DNA of 25,606 nt from an uncultured cyanobacterium (lineage in GTDB: Bacteria; Cyanobacteriota; Cyanobacteriia; Cyanobacteriales; Chroococcidiopsidaceae): positions 1 through 25,606 of the forward strand of contig CAMIFA010000063.1 in NCBI GenBank assembly GCA_946221495.1. The letters run 5' to 3'. Within the stretch, counting starts at the first letter, position 1, and every line of letters begins with the position of its first letter. A program made the translations under genes and the position numbers. Positions 1 to 6,656 of the stretch are shown here, one piece after another. Below the pieces are notes generated by a model. That model was given only the letters and a program-made list of their open reading frames with translations, was not told the DNA's origin and ran no database searches.

Positions 1-64
1 GGATGTGGATTGAAAATTTTGTGTCATTTTATTCAAACATTGTGGTAATATAGAAATCTTGCAA

Positions 65-138
65 GGGCTTGTAGCTCAGTGGACTAGAGCACGTGGCTAC
101 GGACCACGGTGTCGGGGGTTCGAATCCCTCCTAGCCCG
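65..138 (+). tRNA. tRNA-Arg (anticodon ACG)
   Basis: A full cloverleaf can be drawn: acceptor arm GGGCTTG pairing with CTAGCCC, D arm with GCTC/GAGC, anticodon stem CGTGG/CCACG around the loop CTACGGA (anticodon ACG, read as ICG after A34 editing), and T arm GGGGG-TTCGAAT-CCCTC. The sixth acceptor pair is a T-T mismatch; other cyanobacterial Arg-ACG tRNAs also carry an imperfect acceptor stem as far as I recall, so this need not mean loss of function. CCA is not encoded. Base 138 (G) is the discriminator. Confidence 0.95.
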
Positions 139-151
139 TTATAGTAGTTAT

Positions 152-178
152 GAGTTTTGAGTGTTGAGTTTTGAGTTA
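152..178. repeat. Heptameric tandem repeat (STRR-like), GAGTTTT type
   Basis: Just downstream of the tRNA the sequence runs as heptamers GAGTTTT, GAGTGTT, GAGTTTT, GAGTTA. This is the short tandemly repeated repetitive (STRR) style known from cyanobacterial intergenic DNA. The same unit recurs in inverted form at 9282-9321. Confidence 0.6.
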
Positions 179-243
179 TATAGATACAACTCGAACCTAT
201 GCTGGATAACTCATAACTATCTTTAATTTAAAGTCCCCAGTTT

Positions 244-1479
244 TTAACTACCATTGTTTAAGGCGTAGACATCCCTACCGCGACCAAGGGCAAAGCGCAG
301 GGAATGAGGTAAATCTTTGCTTGATTGGGTGAGGAAGATGAGAATTGCGATGAAAGTTAAACTGCTAGCAAAGCCAAAAATATTGCGGTAGCCGACTTGT
401 TCAGCAACAGCACCGAGAACAGGCCCGGCGATCGCAATCCCAACATCAAACCCTACCATACATAGCCCGAATAAGCGTCCTCGCTCGTTAGGTAATGCCC
501 GATCTGCCATCATCGCGGCAATCATCGGAATTAATATTCCAGCACCAGCGCCCTCAATTGCTGCCGCCAGTAAAAAAGTAGCGGCGCTATTTGCTGTCCA
601 GATCATCAACATAGATAAAGTGTACAAGCTCAAACTAACGGTAATAAATAGACCGCGACCGTAACGATCCGAGGCGCGACCTGTAATTAGCCGTACACTA
701 AAAGAAGCGATCGCCGCAGCTGTGTAGAATAAACCTGCATTTAAATCCACTCCCGATGATTTGATAAACAATGGCACAAAGGTACTCAACGCCCCAAAAG
801 CCAAACCAACCATTAATAACACCAAAGCCGGAACCCGAATGCGTGGAGTAGCTAACGCTTGCCAAAATCCCTTAGAAGTGGCTTTAGTTTGTTGACCTAA
901 TATAAGTGGCGGGTTAATGATTTGGGAAGTACATAACAGCCCAATAAACCCTAGTCCAGAAGATAAGGCAAATAACGCGGTGTAACCAACTCCAGCCTGT
1001 AAAAAGCCGCCCAAGGCGGGTCCAATTGCCATCCCGATTGGATTTACCAAACTCATATAGCCAATTACTTCACCGCGTTTATTAGCGGGTGCAATATCTG
1101 CAACCAAGGCACTATATCCTGTAGTAAAAGCAGCGATAGAAATGCCGTGAAAAGCACGAATTACCATCATCAGCCCGACTGACTTTACCACTAGGTATCC
1201 CAAAGGTGCGATCGCGGCTACACTCATACCAATTAGTAAAACAATTTTGCGGCTGTGTTGATCTGCTAAACGTCCGACAAATGGACGAAACAACAATAGC
1301 CCGATCGCAAAACAACCCATTACTACACCAATCTGCTGCTTTGTTGCCCCCACATCCTCAATGTAGAGCGGCAGCGTTGGCAATAAGGAAGCTAAACTAG
1401 ACCAAAATAATAGACCTGCTGCAAATAAAACTAGTAAGTTACGCCGCAGTTGCGTGTCAAGTGTGCGAAAAACTTTCAA
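244..1479 (-). CDS. MFS transporter
   Basis: A 411-residue, strongly hydrophobic protein with about twelve predicted membrane segments, the normal size for a major facilitator superfamily carrier in the cytoplasmic membrane. The loop between helices 2 and 3 carries the MFS motif A form (G69-R-L-A-D, with R77-K78), and a second GRASDRYGRG copy lies at the start of the C-terminal half, as expected from the internal duplication of the family. The layout resembles drug or metabolite efflux carriers (MdtG/TetA-like), but the substrate cannot be told. It is the last gene of a minus-strand run, 38 bases after the glycosyltransferase, so it may be co-transcribed with cell-envelope genes. Confidence 0.9.
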   Translation of the reverse strand: MKVFRTLDTQLRRNLLVLFAAGLLFWSSLASLLPTLPLYIEDVGATKQQIGVVMGCFAIGLLLFRPFVGRLADQHSRKIVLLIGMSVAAIAPLGYLVVKSVGLMMVIRAFHGISIAAFTTGYSALVADIAPANKRGEVIGYMSLVNPIGMAIGPALGGFLQAGVGYTALFALSSGLGFIGLLCTSQIINPPLILGQQTKATSKGFWQALATPRIRVPALVLLMVGLAFGALSTFVPLFIKSSGVDLNAGLFYTAAAIASFSVRLITGRASDRYGRGLFITVSLSLYTLSMLMIWTANSAATFLLAAAIEGAGAGILIPMIAAMMADRALPNERGRLFGLCMVGFDVGIAIAGPVLGAVAEQVGYRNIFGFASSLTFIAILIFLTQSSKDLPHSLRFALGRGRDVYALNNGS

Positions 1480-1517
1480 GGTTAAAATTATTTATTGTAT
1501 TTACTCCTATTGTTACT

Positions 1518-2519
1518 TTAGTTAACATTTTGTCCGATAACCTCTCGCACACGATAGATAGGACGACCTTGTGATTCGTGGTAAGTACGCATTAGCAACT
1601 CCGCCAATAGCCCAAAGCTAAACAACTGCACTCCTGTTACCAACAAGAGAACTGCTAAAATCAGCAACGGGCGATTGCCGATACTTTGACCTAAACCAAG
1701 TTTTAAAAAAGTTAAGTAAAGTCCTAACAAAGTTCCGAGAACCATCGACAGCAAACCAAACAGCCCAAATACGTGCATTGGGCGGGTCAAGAAGGTCTTC
1801 ATAAACGAAATTGTCAGTAAATCCATCAACACCCGAAAAGTCCGCCACAGCCCATATTTACTTTGACCAAAGCGACGTGCATGGTGACGCACTGGTAGTT
1901 CAGCAATTCTTGCGCCTTCAATAAATGCCAAAGCTGGTAAAAATCGATGTAACTCGCCGTATAAATTCATATCTGCTACAAGTTCTGAGCGATATGCTTT
2001 TAGGGAACATCCGTAATCATGCAAATTCACGCCCGTGATTCGCCCAATCAACCAATTAGCAATCTTAGAAGGCAGTAACCGAGTTAAAGCCGCATCTTGG
2101 CGTTTCTGTCGCCAACCACTTACTAAGTCATAACCTGCTTCTAACTTAGCAAGCAGTAGGGGAATATCAGCAGGATCATTTTGCAGATCGCCATCTAAAG
2201 TAACAATAGCTTTGCCTTTGGCATACTTAAATCCCGCAGCCATCGCCGCAGTTTGCCCATAATTACGACGCAGCAGCACAGCCTTTAAATCTGTGCGGAT
2301 TTGAGCTTGTTGTTTAAGAAGTTGGTCTGAACCGTCCTTAGAACCATCATCCACACAAATGATTTCATAACTTAGATCAGTTGCAGTCAAAGCAAGGGCG
2401 ATCGCTTCAATTAAATGCGGCAGACTTTCAACTTCGTTATACACCGGAACAACTACGGAAACATCTAAAATCTTGCTAACAGATGCCCCATTCTGCCTTG
2501 CAACTTGTTCAGATAACAT
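1518..2519 (-). CDS. GT2 family glycosyltransferase with two C-terminal membrane helices (GtrB/Dpm1-like)
   Basis: A 333-residue protein. The N-terminal two thirds is a GT-A domain: the nucleotide-binding strand with PVYNE at 25-29, DDGS at 57-60, and the metal-binding D109-G-D111 motif in a TLDGDLQNDP context, which is typical of polyprenol-phosphate sugar transferases. Two hydrophobic segments at about 249-271 and 284-308 anchor it in the membrane. By family it probably moves a sugar from a nucleotide donor onto polyprenyl phosphate on the cytoplasmic side, to feed envelope glycan or protein modification. It lies between an NlpC/P60 peptidase (53 bases upstream) and an MFS carrier (38 bases downstream). 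Neither donor nor product can be inferred. Confidence 0.9.
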   Translation of the reverse strand: MLSEQVARQNGASVSKILDVSVVVPVYNEVESLPHLIEAIALALTATDLSYEIICVDDGSKDGSDQLLKQQAQIRTDLKAVLLRRNYGQTAAMAAGFKYAKGKAIVTLDGDLQNDPADIPLLLAKLEAGYDLVSGWRQKRQDAALTRLLPSKIANWLIGRITGVNLHDYGCSLKAYRSELVADMNLYGELHRFLPALAFIEGARIAELPVRHHARRFGQSKYGLWRTFRVLMDLLTISFMKTFLTRPMHVFGLFGLLSMVLGTLLGLYLTFLKLGLGQSIGNRPLLILAVLLLVTGVQLFSFGLLAELLMRTYHESQGRPIYRVREVIGQNVN

Positions 2520-2572
2520 TCAGTACCTCACACCAACGATTTGTTTTGCTTGTAATGCAGTAACTAACCTTT

Positions 2573-3307
2573 CTATCCTTTGCGTCCTCTGCGTCTAAAC
2601 GCTGACGCTACACTTCGTGAATGCGGTTCGTAACTCCTCACAACTCTCCCACAACAGCGCAATTGCTGATAGTATGACTGACTAATCTCATCTCCCTGTT
2701 CCGAAAGGCGATCAATTGCAATCCCATTACGACCCATTTCTTGACCGGAACTATGGATATAACACCCATCTCCTAAATAAAGTCCCACATGAGTTGCTTT
2801 TTGAACACCAAAAAAAATAAGATCACCTGGTAGCAAATCCTGCACTGCAATTAACTGGATAAACGCTTCTTGTTGATAAGCGTCTCGTGGTAGCCAAATC
2901 CCAGAGTCAGCAAACGCCGCTTGCATCAACCCGGAACAGTCATAATTTGGTTCCACAGTACCACCCCAGAGATAATAATTTGGCACTTGCATCGCTTTCT
3001 GGGTAAAAGCAATCACAGCTGGTATGCGGCTTTTAATTTCAGCTTGCGAAAGTGGAATCGCCCGATAAGGAGATGTAGCTAGTTCTAATTCCCCAATCTT
3101 TGACAGTGGAAGCCAGCCTAGATAATCATCTTCACATAAACACACTTGGACAGAGGTAGGCGAATTTTCTGGTAGTGACAAAACACGCAAATGCCGTCCA
3201 GTTGCTGCTTGAGTTGCCAAGCGATCGCAGCTAGGAGAATCATATAAATTCAGGTTATTTTGACACTGATACTCAATACTTGCTTGTAATTGCTCAAAAG
3301 AAACCAT
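2573..3307 (-). CDS. NlpC/P60 family peptidoglycan endopeptidase with N-terminal SH3b-like region
   Basis: A 244-residue cell-wall cysteine peptidase of the C40 family. The catalytic set is visible as Cys124 (NYDCSGLMQ), His173 (THVGLYLG) and His185 (YIHSSG). Spacing and length match the structurally characterised cyanobacterial gamma-D-glutamyl-diamino acid endopeptidases of Anabaena and Nostoc, which cleave peptidoglycan stem peptides. Residues 1 to about 90 form the SH3b-like region. There is no clear signal peptide, which agrees with a role in recycling imported muropeptides. The normal protein should end near residue 227. The last about 17 residues (Arg/Ser/Ala-rich) are read through DNA that looks like an intergenic cyanobacterial repeat, so this tail is probably acquired. 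Confidence 0.9.
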   Translation of the reverse strand: MVSFEQLQASIEYQCQNNLNLYDSPSCDRLATQAATGRHLRVLSLPENSPTSVQVCLCEDDYLGWLPLSKIGELELATSPYRAIPLSQAEIKSRIPAVIAFTQKAMQVPNYYLWGGTVEPNYDCSGLMQAAFADSGIWLPRDAYQQEAFIQLIAVQDLLPGDLIFFGVQKATHVGLYLGDGCYIHSSGQEMGRNGIAIDRLSEQGDEISQSYYQQLRCCGRVVRSYEPHSRSVASAFRRRGRKG

Positions 3308-3680
3308 AGTAAGCTACTGGCGGTCAGTCTGACTCACTCCTGCTAATCTAGTTAAGTTATCTAAAAACTTTGACTTCAAACCTCACAATCTTAAAACCTA
3401 ATCTGCTAACAGCTAGTTATGACATCTTTCCGAAAGTATTTCTAAAAAGTAGTATGCCAGTATTACTTTGTAGAATCTATTCTCAATAGCTACACTTGCT
3501 GACGTTAAACCTCACACTACTTGAGGTGGCGTGATTCCTACTTCATTGAGTCTCGCCTGGGTGGCTCTAGGTCTTACAGATTCTCCATAAGTCCTCGGTT
3601 AGAACGCAGATGAAAGGTTACCTGTCTGAGCAACCCCTTTCTCAAAATACCAAGATTTTATTTTTCCGGAATTTAACTAG
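3308..3680. other. Non-coding gap with transposon debris
   Basis: This 373-base spacer separates the minus-strand NlpC run from the plus-strand accessory genes. No intact gene is visible. The right half (about 3512-3646) reads on the minus strand as a decayed TnpB C-terminus, listed separately. The left half (3308-3500) is AT-rich and shows nothing I can name beyond presumed promoter sequence for the NlpC gene. Confidence 0.6.
3512..3646 (-). pseudogene. Remnant of TnpB (IS200/IS605 OrfB) C-terminus and element end
   Basis: Read on the minus strand, one frame gives about 44 codons ending at a TGA at 3512-3514, interrupted by an in-frame TAA at 3599-3601. The translation contains RTYGESVRP and, near the end, RLNEVGIT, in the style of the poorly conserved tails of cyanobacterial TnpB proteins (short Cys/Gly/Glu-Val-Arg block, then a short charged tail). 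A small inverted repeat CCTCA/TGAGG overlaps the stop, as hairpins do at IS200/IS605 ends. All catalytic and zinc-finger parts are missing. The assignment rests on resemblance from memory and is tentative. Confidence 0.35.
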
Positions 3681-3740
3681 TTGCAGATGAATATTTTGGT
3701 AAGCCCTTATAATCCAAAACTACTTGAGCCAGTTTTAGAC

Positions 3741-4157
3741 ATGAGCATCCTATCTATCACTAACAGTACGATTTCTCTTGCCTCTACAGTTTATCAAATT
3801 AAAAATATTGCTCAAGTAGGAAAATATCGAATAAGACCGAAGTACTTCTTCAACATAACTTTCATCATCATCTCTGGACTGATTGGTTTTATGTTCCCAC
3901 GTCTTCTAATACTACCATTTGTAGGAATTGTTGAGCGAATTTTGAAAAAGAAGAAATATGGAGTTCGTATAGAGACAAATTCTGGTGGAACTAGTCTTAT
4001 CGCATCTACCAAGGAATCTTTCATTGACGAAATTATCGAGAAAATTGTTGAGGTTATGAATAATCAAGATATACCAGCTAACTACACATTTAATATTTCT
4101 GATGGAGATATTATTAATCAAAGCGGTTCTTTTGAGAATGGGCTTAGAGTTGGATAG
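3741..4157 (+). CDS. Small membrane protein, DUF6232-like, with C-terminal Asn/Gly/Asp-rich tag
   Basis: I prefer the ATG at 3741 (138 residues) because family-like sequence begins there. An upstream TTG at 3681 or ATG at 3687 would add 18-20 residues that look unrelated. Order of parts: a short beta-like start (SITNSTISLASTVYQI), a hydrophobic hairpin of two segments at about residues 36-67, a Lys-rich turn (KKKK), then an alpha/beta tail with YGVRIETNSGG and TKESFIDEIIEKIVEVM. This layout (NSG, then STKE and a helix) resembles DUF6232 proteins of unknown function. The last 27 residues carry GDIINQSGSF, which recurs at the start of the next gene, 37 bases downstream. It probably sits in the cytoplasmic membrane with its tag in the cytoplasm. 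I cannot assign a function. Confidence 0.65.
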   Translation: MSILSITNSTISLASTVYQIKNIAQVGKYRIRPKYFFNITFIIISGLIGFMFPRLLILPFVGIVERILKKKKYGVRIETNSGGTSLIASTKESFIDEIIEKIVEVMNNQDIPANYTFNISDGDIINQSGSFENGLRVG

Positions 4158-4276
4158 GCAGCATTCAACTTAGACTTATTTTGAGGTTGAGGTTATGAGT
4201 AGTCAAGGTGAAGAAACTAACTACAACTTTGCTAAGGGAGATATTATTAATCAATCAGGTTCCTTCAGGACTGGAG
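4050..4276 (+). repeat. Diverged direct duplication spanning the junction of two small genes
   Basis: Copy 1 is about 4050-4145 (end of the first gene); copy 2 is about 4189-4276 (start of the second gene). Both begin with GAGGTTATGA and share the exact 18-mer GGAGATATTATTAATCAA at 4104-4121 and 4237-4254. The offset changes from 139 to 133 bases because of a 6-base, in-frame difference. The ATG of the second gene corresponds to an internal Met codon of the first. Confidence 0.8.
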
Positions 4277-4632
4277 TTGACAAAAGAAAGAAAATCATGT
4301 CTAACATCAATCAGTATGGTTTCGGTGATAACGTTGCAGGCGATAAAGTTATAGGTGACAAAATTGGCACCCAAATTAATAACTCTCAGGATTTAGCACA
4401 AGCTGCTAAAGACATCAAAATTCTGCTAGATCAACTTTCAGTAGATTATCCCAGTGATAGCCCCCGAGTTCTGGGAGCTAAAGCTATGGATCAAGTCGAG
4501 AAAAGTCCAGAGCTAAAATCCCGAATTCTCAGAGGAATTAAAGCGGGGGGTTTTGCAGCTTTAGAAAAGATGATTGATCACCCTGTCGCCAAATTCTTTA
4601 TTGAAGGTGCAAAAGAAGTTCTAAAGCCATAG
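4195..4632 (+). CDS. Soluble small protein: Gly/Asp-rich repeat N-terminus and helical C-terminal domain
   Basis: A 145-residue protein with no membrane segment. Residues 1-30 repeat the tag of the preceding gene (NYNF, GDIINQSGSF). Residues about 37-58 hold short GD repeats (YGFGDNVAGDKVIGDKIG), suggesting a small beta-solenoid or turn-rich stretch. Residues 60-145 are predicted helices with a conserved-looking end (GGFAALEKMIDHPVAKFFIEGAKEVLKP). Similar GD-rich leader plus helical modules recur, as I recall, in cyanobacterial proteins linked to NTP-dependent conflict systems, but that is memory, not a search. A second possible start is ATG 4297 (111 residues), which would leave out the duplicated tag. 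It is followed 20 bases later by an attC-like palindrome. The function is unknown. Confidence 0.65.
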   Translation: MSSQGEETNYNFAKGDIINQSGSFRTGVDKRKKIMSNINQYGFGDNVAGDKVIGDKIGTQINNSQDLAQAAKDIKILLDQLSVDYPSDSPRVLGAKAMDQVEKSPELKSRILRGIKAGGFAALEKMIDHPVAKFFIEGAKEVLKP

Positions 4633-4652
4633 ATGCATTGTTGCAGTGCTAT

Positions 4653-4741
4653 GGTCTAACAACCCTGGTGCAGCGAACTTTTGCAAGTCGCTGGTGGAGT
4701 TGCAAAAGTTACTAGCAGCAGTTAAGCTTCACCCTTAGACC
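4653..4741 (+). repeat. attC-like palindrome (candidate integron recombination site)
   Basis: An 89-base imperfect palindrome. The outer arms are GGTCTAA (4653-4659) and TTAGACC (4735-4741). The left arm contains GTCTAAC, which fits the R'' consensus RYYYAAC. The right arm reads CTTAGAC, one base off the R' consensus GTTRRRY. Inside, GGTGcAGC pairs with GCTtCACC like L''/L' boxes, and the centre is a perfect 11-bp stem, AACTTTTGCAA with TTGCAAAAGTT, around a 13-base loop. It starts 20 bases after the stop of the upstream gene, in the orientation expected of a cassette. It is not followed by a T-run, so it is a poor intrinsic terminator. Confidence 0.5.
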
Positions 4742-4825
4742 GCTTTACCTCTCGAAAAGGGCGATCGCTTGAAAATCATCTGTTGGTAATCAGCACCTAG
4801 TTTCTGTAAAGAGAAGCAACTTAAT

Positions 4826-5062
4826 ATGAATAGAGTTTTAACTCAAGCGATCGCCTCAGAAGTTCAACTATTCCAAAGCGTTCAACAAAAAGAAAATTTT
4901 CTCTTTTTACTTGGTGCTTTACTTGCTAGAGTAATCAGCCTGAAGAAAGCCGCAGAGGTTATGCAGTTAGAACCAGCAGAATTTCTCAAAATTCTAGACC
5001 TGATGGAAATTGAGTTTTCCTACCTTTCTGAAGAAGATGTTGCTATGGAAAAGAGTTGGTGA
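4826..5062 (+). CDS. UPF0175 family antitoxin (orphaned)
   Basis: A 78-residue protein resembling the UPF0175 antitoxins, which usually sit directly before a DUF3368 PIN-like toxin. The central part (LLGALLARVISLKKAAEVM followed by EPAEFLKILDLM) is the typical helix-turn-helix-like segment with the AAE core, and the tail has the usual acidic residues (SEEDVAMEKSW). The start ATG has GAGAAG about ten bases upstream. The next codon after its TGA is the ATG of the toxin remnant, so the ancestral pair was tightly coupled. As the toxin is broken, this antitoxin either survives as a regulator or is on its way to loss. Confidence 0.7.
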   Translation: MNRVLTQAIASEVQLFQSVQQKENFLFLLGALLARVISLKKAAEVMQLEPAEFLKILDLMEIEFSYLSEEDVAMEKSW

Positions 5063-5310
5063 ATGCAGATTGTTCTCAATTCATCACCACTAATTTTTTT
5101 GGCTAAACTGGGTCTACCTAAATCAGTTCGTTGAATCTTCTAATAATTTCAAAACTTGGTTTAAACATTAGAGGAACGCTAGCCGTTGTCAGAAAATTAA
5201 GCAAAGATGGCAGAATCAGCATTGGCAGCTTAGATGCTCTTTATCAAAAACTCACGGAAATTAAGTTTAGAGTTAAGCGGTCTTTTGATCAAATCTTTGC
5301 TGAAGATTGA
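5063..5310 (+). pseudogene. Degenerate DUF3368 PIN-domain-like toxin
   Basis: The ATG at 5063 abuts the antitoxin stop. The first 18 codons give MQIVLNSSPLIFLAKLGL, the standard start of DUF3368 toxins (the usual acidic position is Asn here, as is common for this family), but a TGA follows at 5132-5134. From about 5155 to the TGA at 5308-5310, in another frame, the sequence reads LGLNIRGTL, then VVRKLSKDGRI and a C-terminal FDQIFAED, matching the family's C-terminal third. The middle of the roughly 150-residue protein, including most catalytic acidic residues, is deleted. The toxin is therefore inactive. Confidence 0.75.
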
Positions 5311-5465
5311 GCGTAACAGTTCAGTTCCTAGGCGGTTGAATACTGCGTTGCAGCCGACCGTCGAGAGGTTATCTGTGCGTCTCCTAGTTAAAGTATGAGA
5401 TAAAACCTAAAAGCTAGGTTTATCAATAGATAGAGCAAGAATTTTAATATCGCTCGGATTCCTTT

Positions 5466-6404
5466 ATGACATTTTTCCGTAAAGACGAACAACTTGAACA
5501 TCTAGGCGATCGCATTATAGCGGCAACTGATGCAAAATTTCCCTCATTAATTCCTAATTCCTTTGCTCTAACGTGGATTGTCTATGACCCGCCAGTGCCA
5601 GTCAATACTGGCGGCGCTCTTAGTCCCCAAGCTTTTTGGAACTACCCAGTTAGAGGCTTCAGCTATCGCGGCAGTGAGCGCATTTATCCAGCTAGCATAG
5701 TCAAACTTTTTTACCTAGTTGCAATTCACGAATGGCTGGAAAAAGGAATGTGCGGCGCTTCCTCAGAGCTAGAACGAGCGATGCGTGACATGATTGTTGA
5801 TTCCAGCAACGACGCTACTAGCTTGGTTGTAGACGTACTTACAGGGACTACTAGCGGACCCGAATTACCACCAGCACCGTTTGAAACTTGGAAGGCTCAA
5901 CGCAATATTGTCAATCGCTACTTCCAGTCTCTCGGTTGGTCTGAGATGGACAACATTAATATCAACCAAAAAACCTGGAGTGACGGTCCTTATGGACGAG
6001 AACGCCTATTTCTAGGAGAGTTAATGGAAAATCGCAATATGCTCACAACTAATGCTACAGCACAGTTACTGCATTCAATTGTCGGGGGCGTGGCGGTATC
6101 TTCAGCGCGATCGCAAGGCATGATGGACTTAATGAAACGCAGTCTCAATCTAACTGATTTTGCAGGTGAAGCGGAAAATCAGGTAACTGGTTTCTTAGGG
6201 AGTGGACTACCCCAAAATGCTCAGTTATGGTCAAAAGCAGGTTGGACGAGTCAAGTTCGTCACGACGCTGCATACATAGAGCTACCTGAGCAGCGCCCAT
6301 ACTTATTGGTAGTTTTTACCGAGGGAAAAGTGCATAGTCAAAATCAGGCAATTTTACCTTTTCTATCTCAGCAAGTTGTAGAAGCACTAAGAACCCTGTC
6401 TTAG
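5466..6404 (+). CDS. Serine hydrolase, class A beta-lactamase fold
   Basis: A 312-residue penicillin-recognising-type protein. The SxxK motif is S77-I-V-K80, the SxN-like motif is S113-S-N115, and the third motif appears as K-A-G in WSKAGWTS near residue 248. The order and spacing fit the class A beta-lactamase family. No N-terminal signal peptide or membrane segment is seen in the first 35 residues, unlike periplasmic beta-lactamases, so the protein may act in the cytoplasm or the start may be wrong. I do not see a clear class A Glu166 omega-loop motif, which argues against true beta-lactamase activity and for a related esterase or peptidase-like role. It stands alone on the plus strand, after the decayed toxin. 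Confidence 0.8.
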   Translation: MTFFRKDEQLEHLGDRIIAATDAKFPSLIPNSFALTWIVYDPPVPVNTGGALSPQAFWNYPVRGFSYRGSERIYPASIVKLFYLVAIHEWLEKGMCGASSELERAMRDMIVDSSNDATSLVVDVLTGTTSGPELPPAPFETWKAQRNIVNRYFQSLGWSEMDNININQKTWSDGPYGRERLFLGELMENRNMLTTNATAQLLHSIVGGVAVSSARSQGMMDLMKRSLNLTDFAGEAENQVTGFLGSGLPQNAQLWSKAGWTSQVRHDAAYIELPEQRPYLLVVFTEGKVHSQNQAILPFLSQQVVEALRTLS

Positions 6405-6644
6405 ATCCTAGCTACAGTAGTTTACAAGGCAGTTTTAGTGTGTAGCGGTTAGGGAGTAAAAGAGGGGTATGAAGTGTTACATATTCTGTCTCCTGTCTTT
6501 TTCATAAGCAAATTAAAAGCAACAAACTATAAAATCTATCGAATTAGCGATATAAGAGCTATTTCGCAAGTGTTAAAAATGTGGAATCTGTGTGATATTT
6601 GCCTAAAAATAGCCTACTGTTCCATTTTTTACGCAATTTCTATT

Positions 6645-6650
6645 GAGGAG
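6645..6650 (+). promoter_or_regulatory. Ribosome binding site deciding a GTG start
   Basis: GAGGAG lies 6 bases before GTG 6657. No in-frame ATG gives a better match to a signal peptide, so this site fixes the GTG as the start. Confidence 0.65.
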
Positions 6651-6656
6651 TGAGAA

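Noticed and set aside
65..138. tRNA-Arg as an integration (att) site for the following DNA
   Set aside because: No partial copy of the tRNA 3' end was seen downstream and no integrase gene is in the window.
3300..3500. CRISPR-like or promoter repeats in the gap before the accessory genes
   Set aside because: No regularly spaced repeats; only short chance inverted pieces such as GTCAG/CTGAC.
4653..4741. Reading the palindrome as an intrinsic terminator
   Set aside because: The stem is long and split with a central loop, and no T-run follows either arm.
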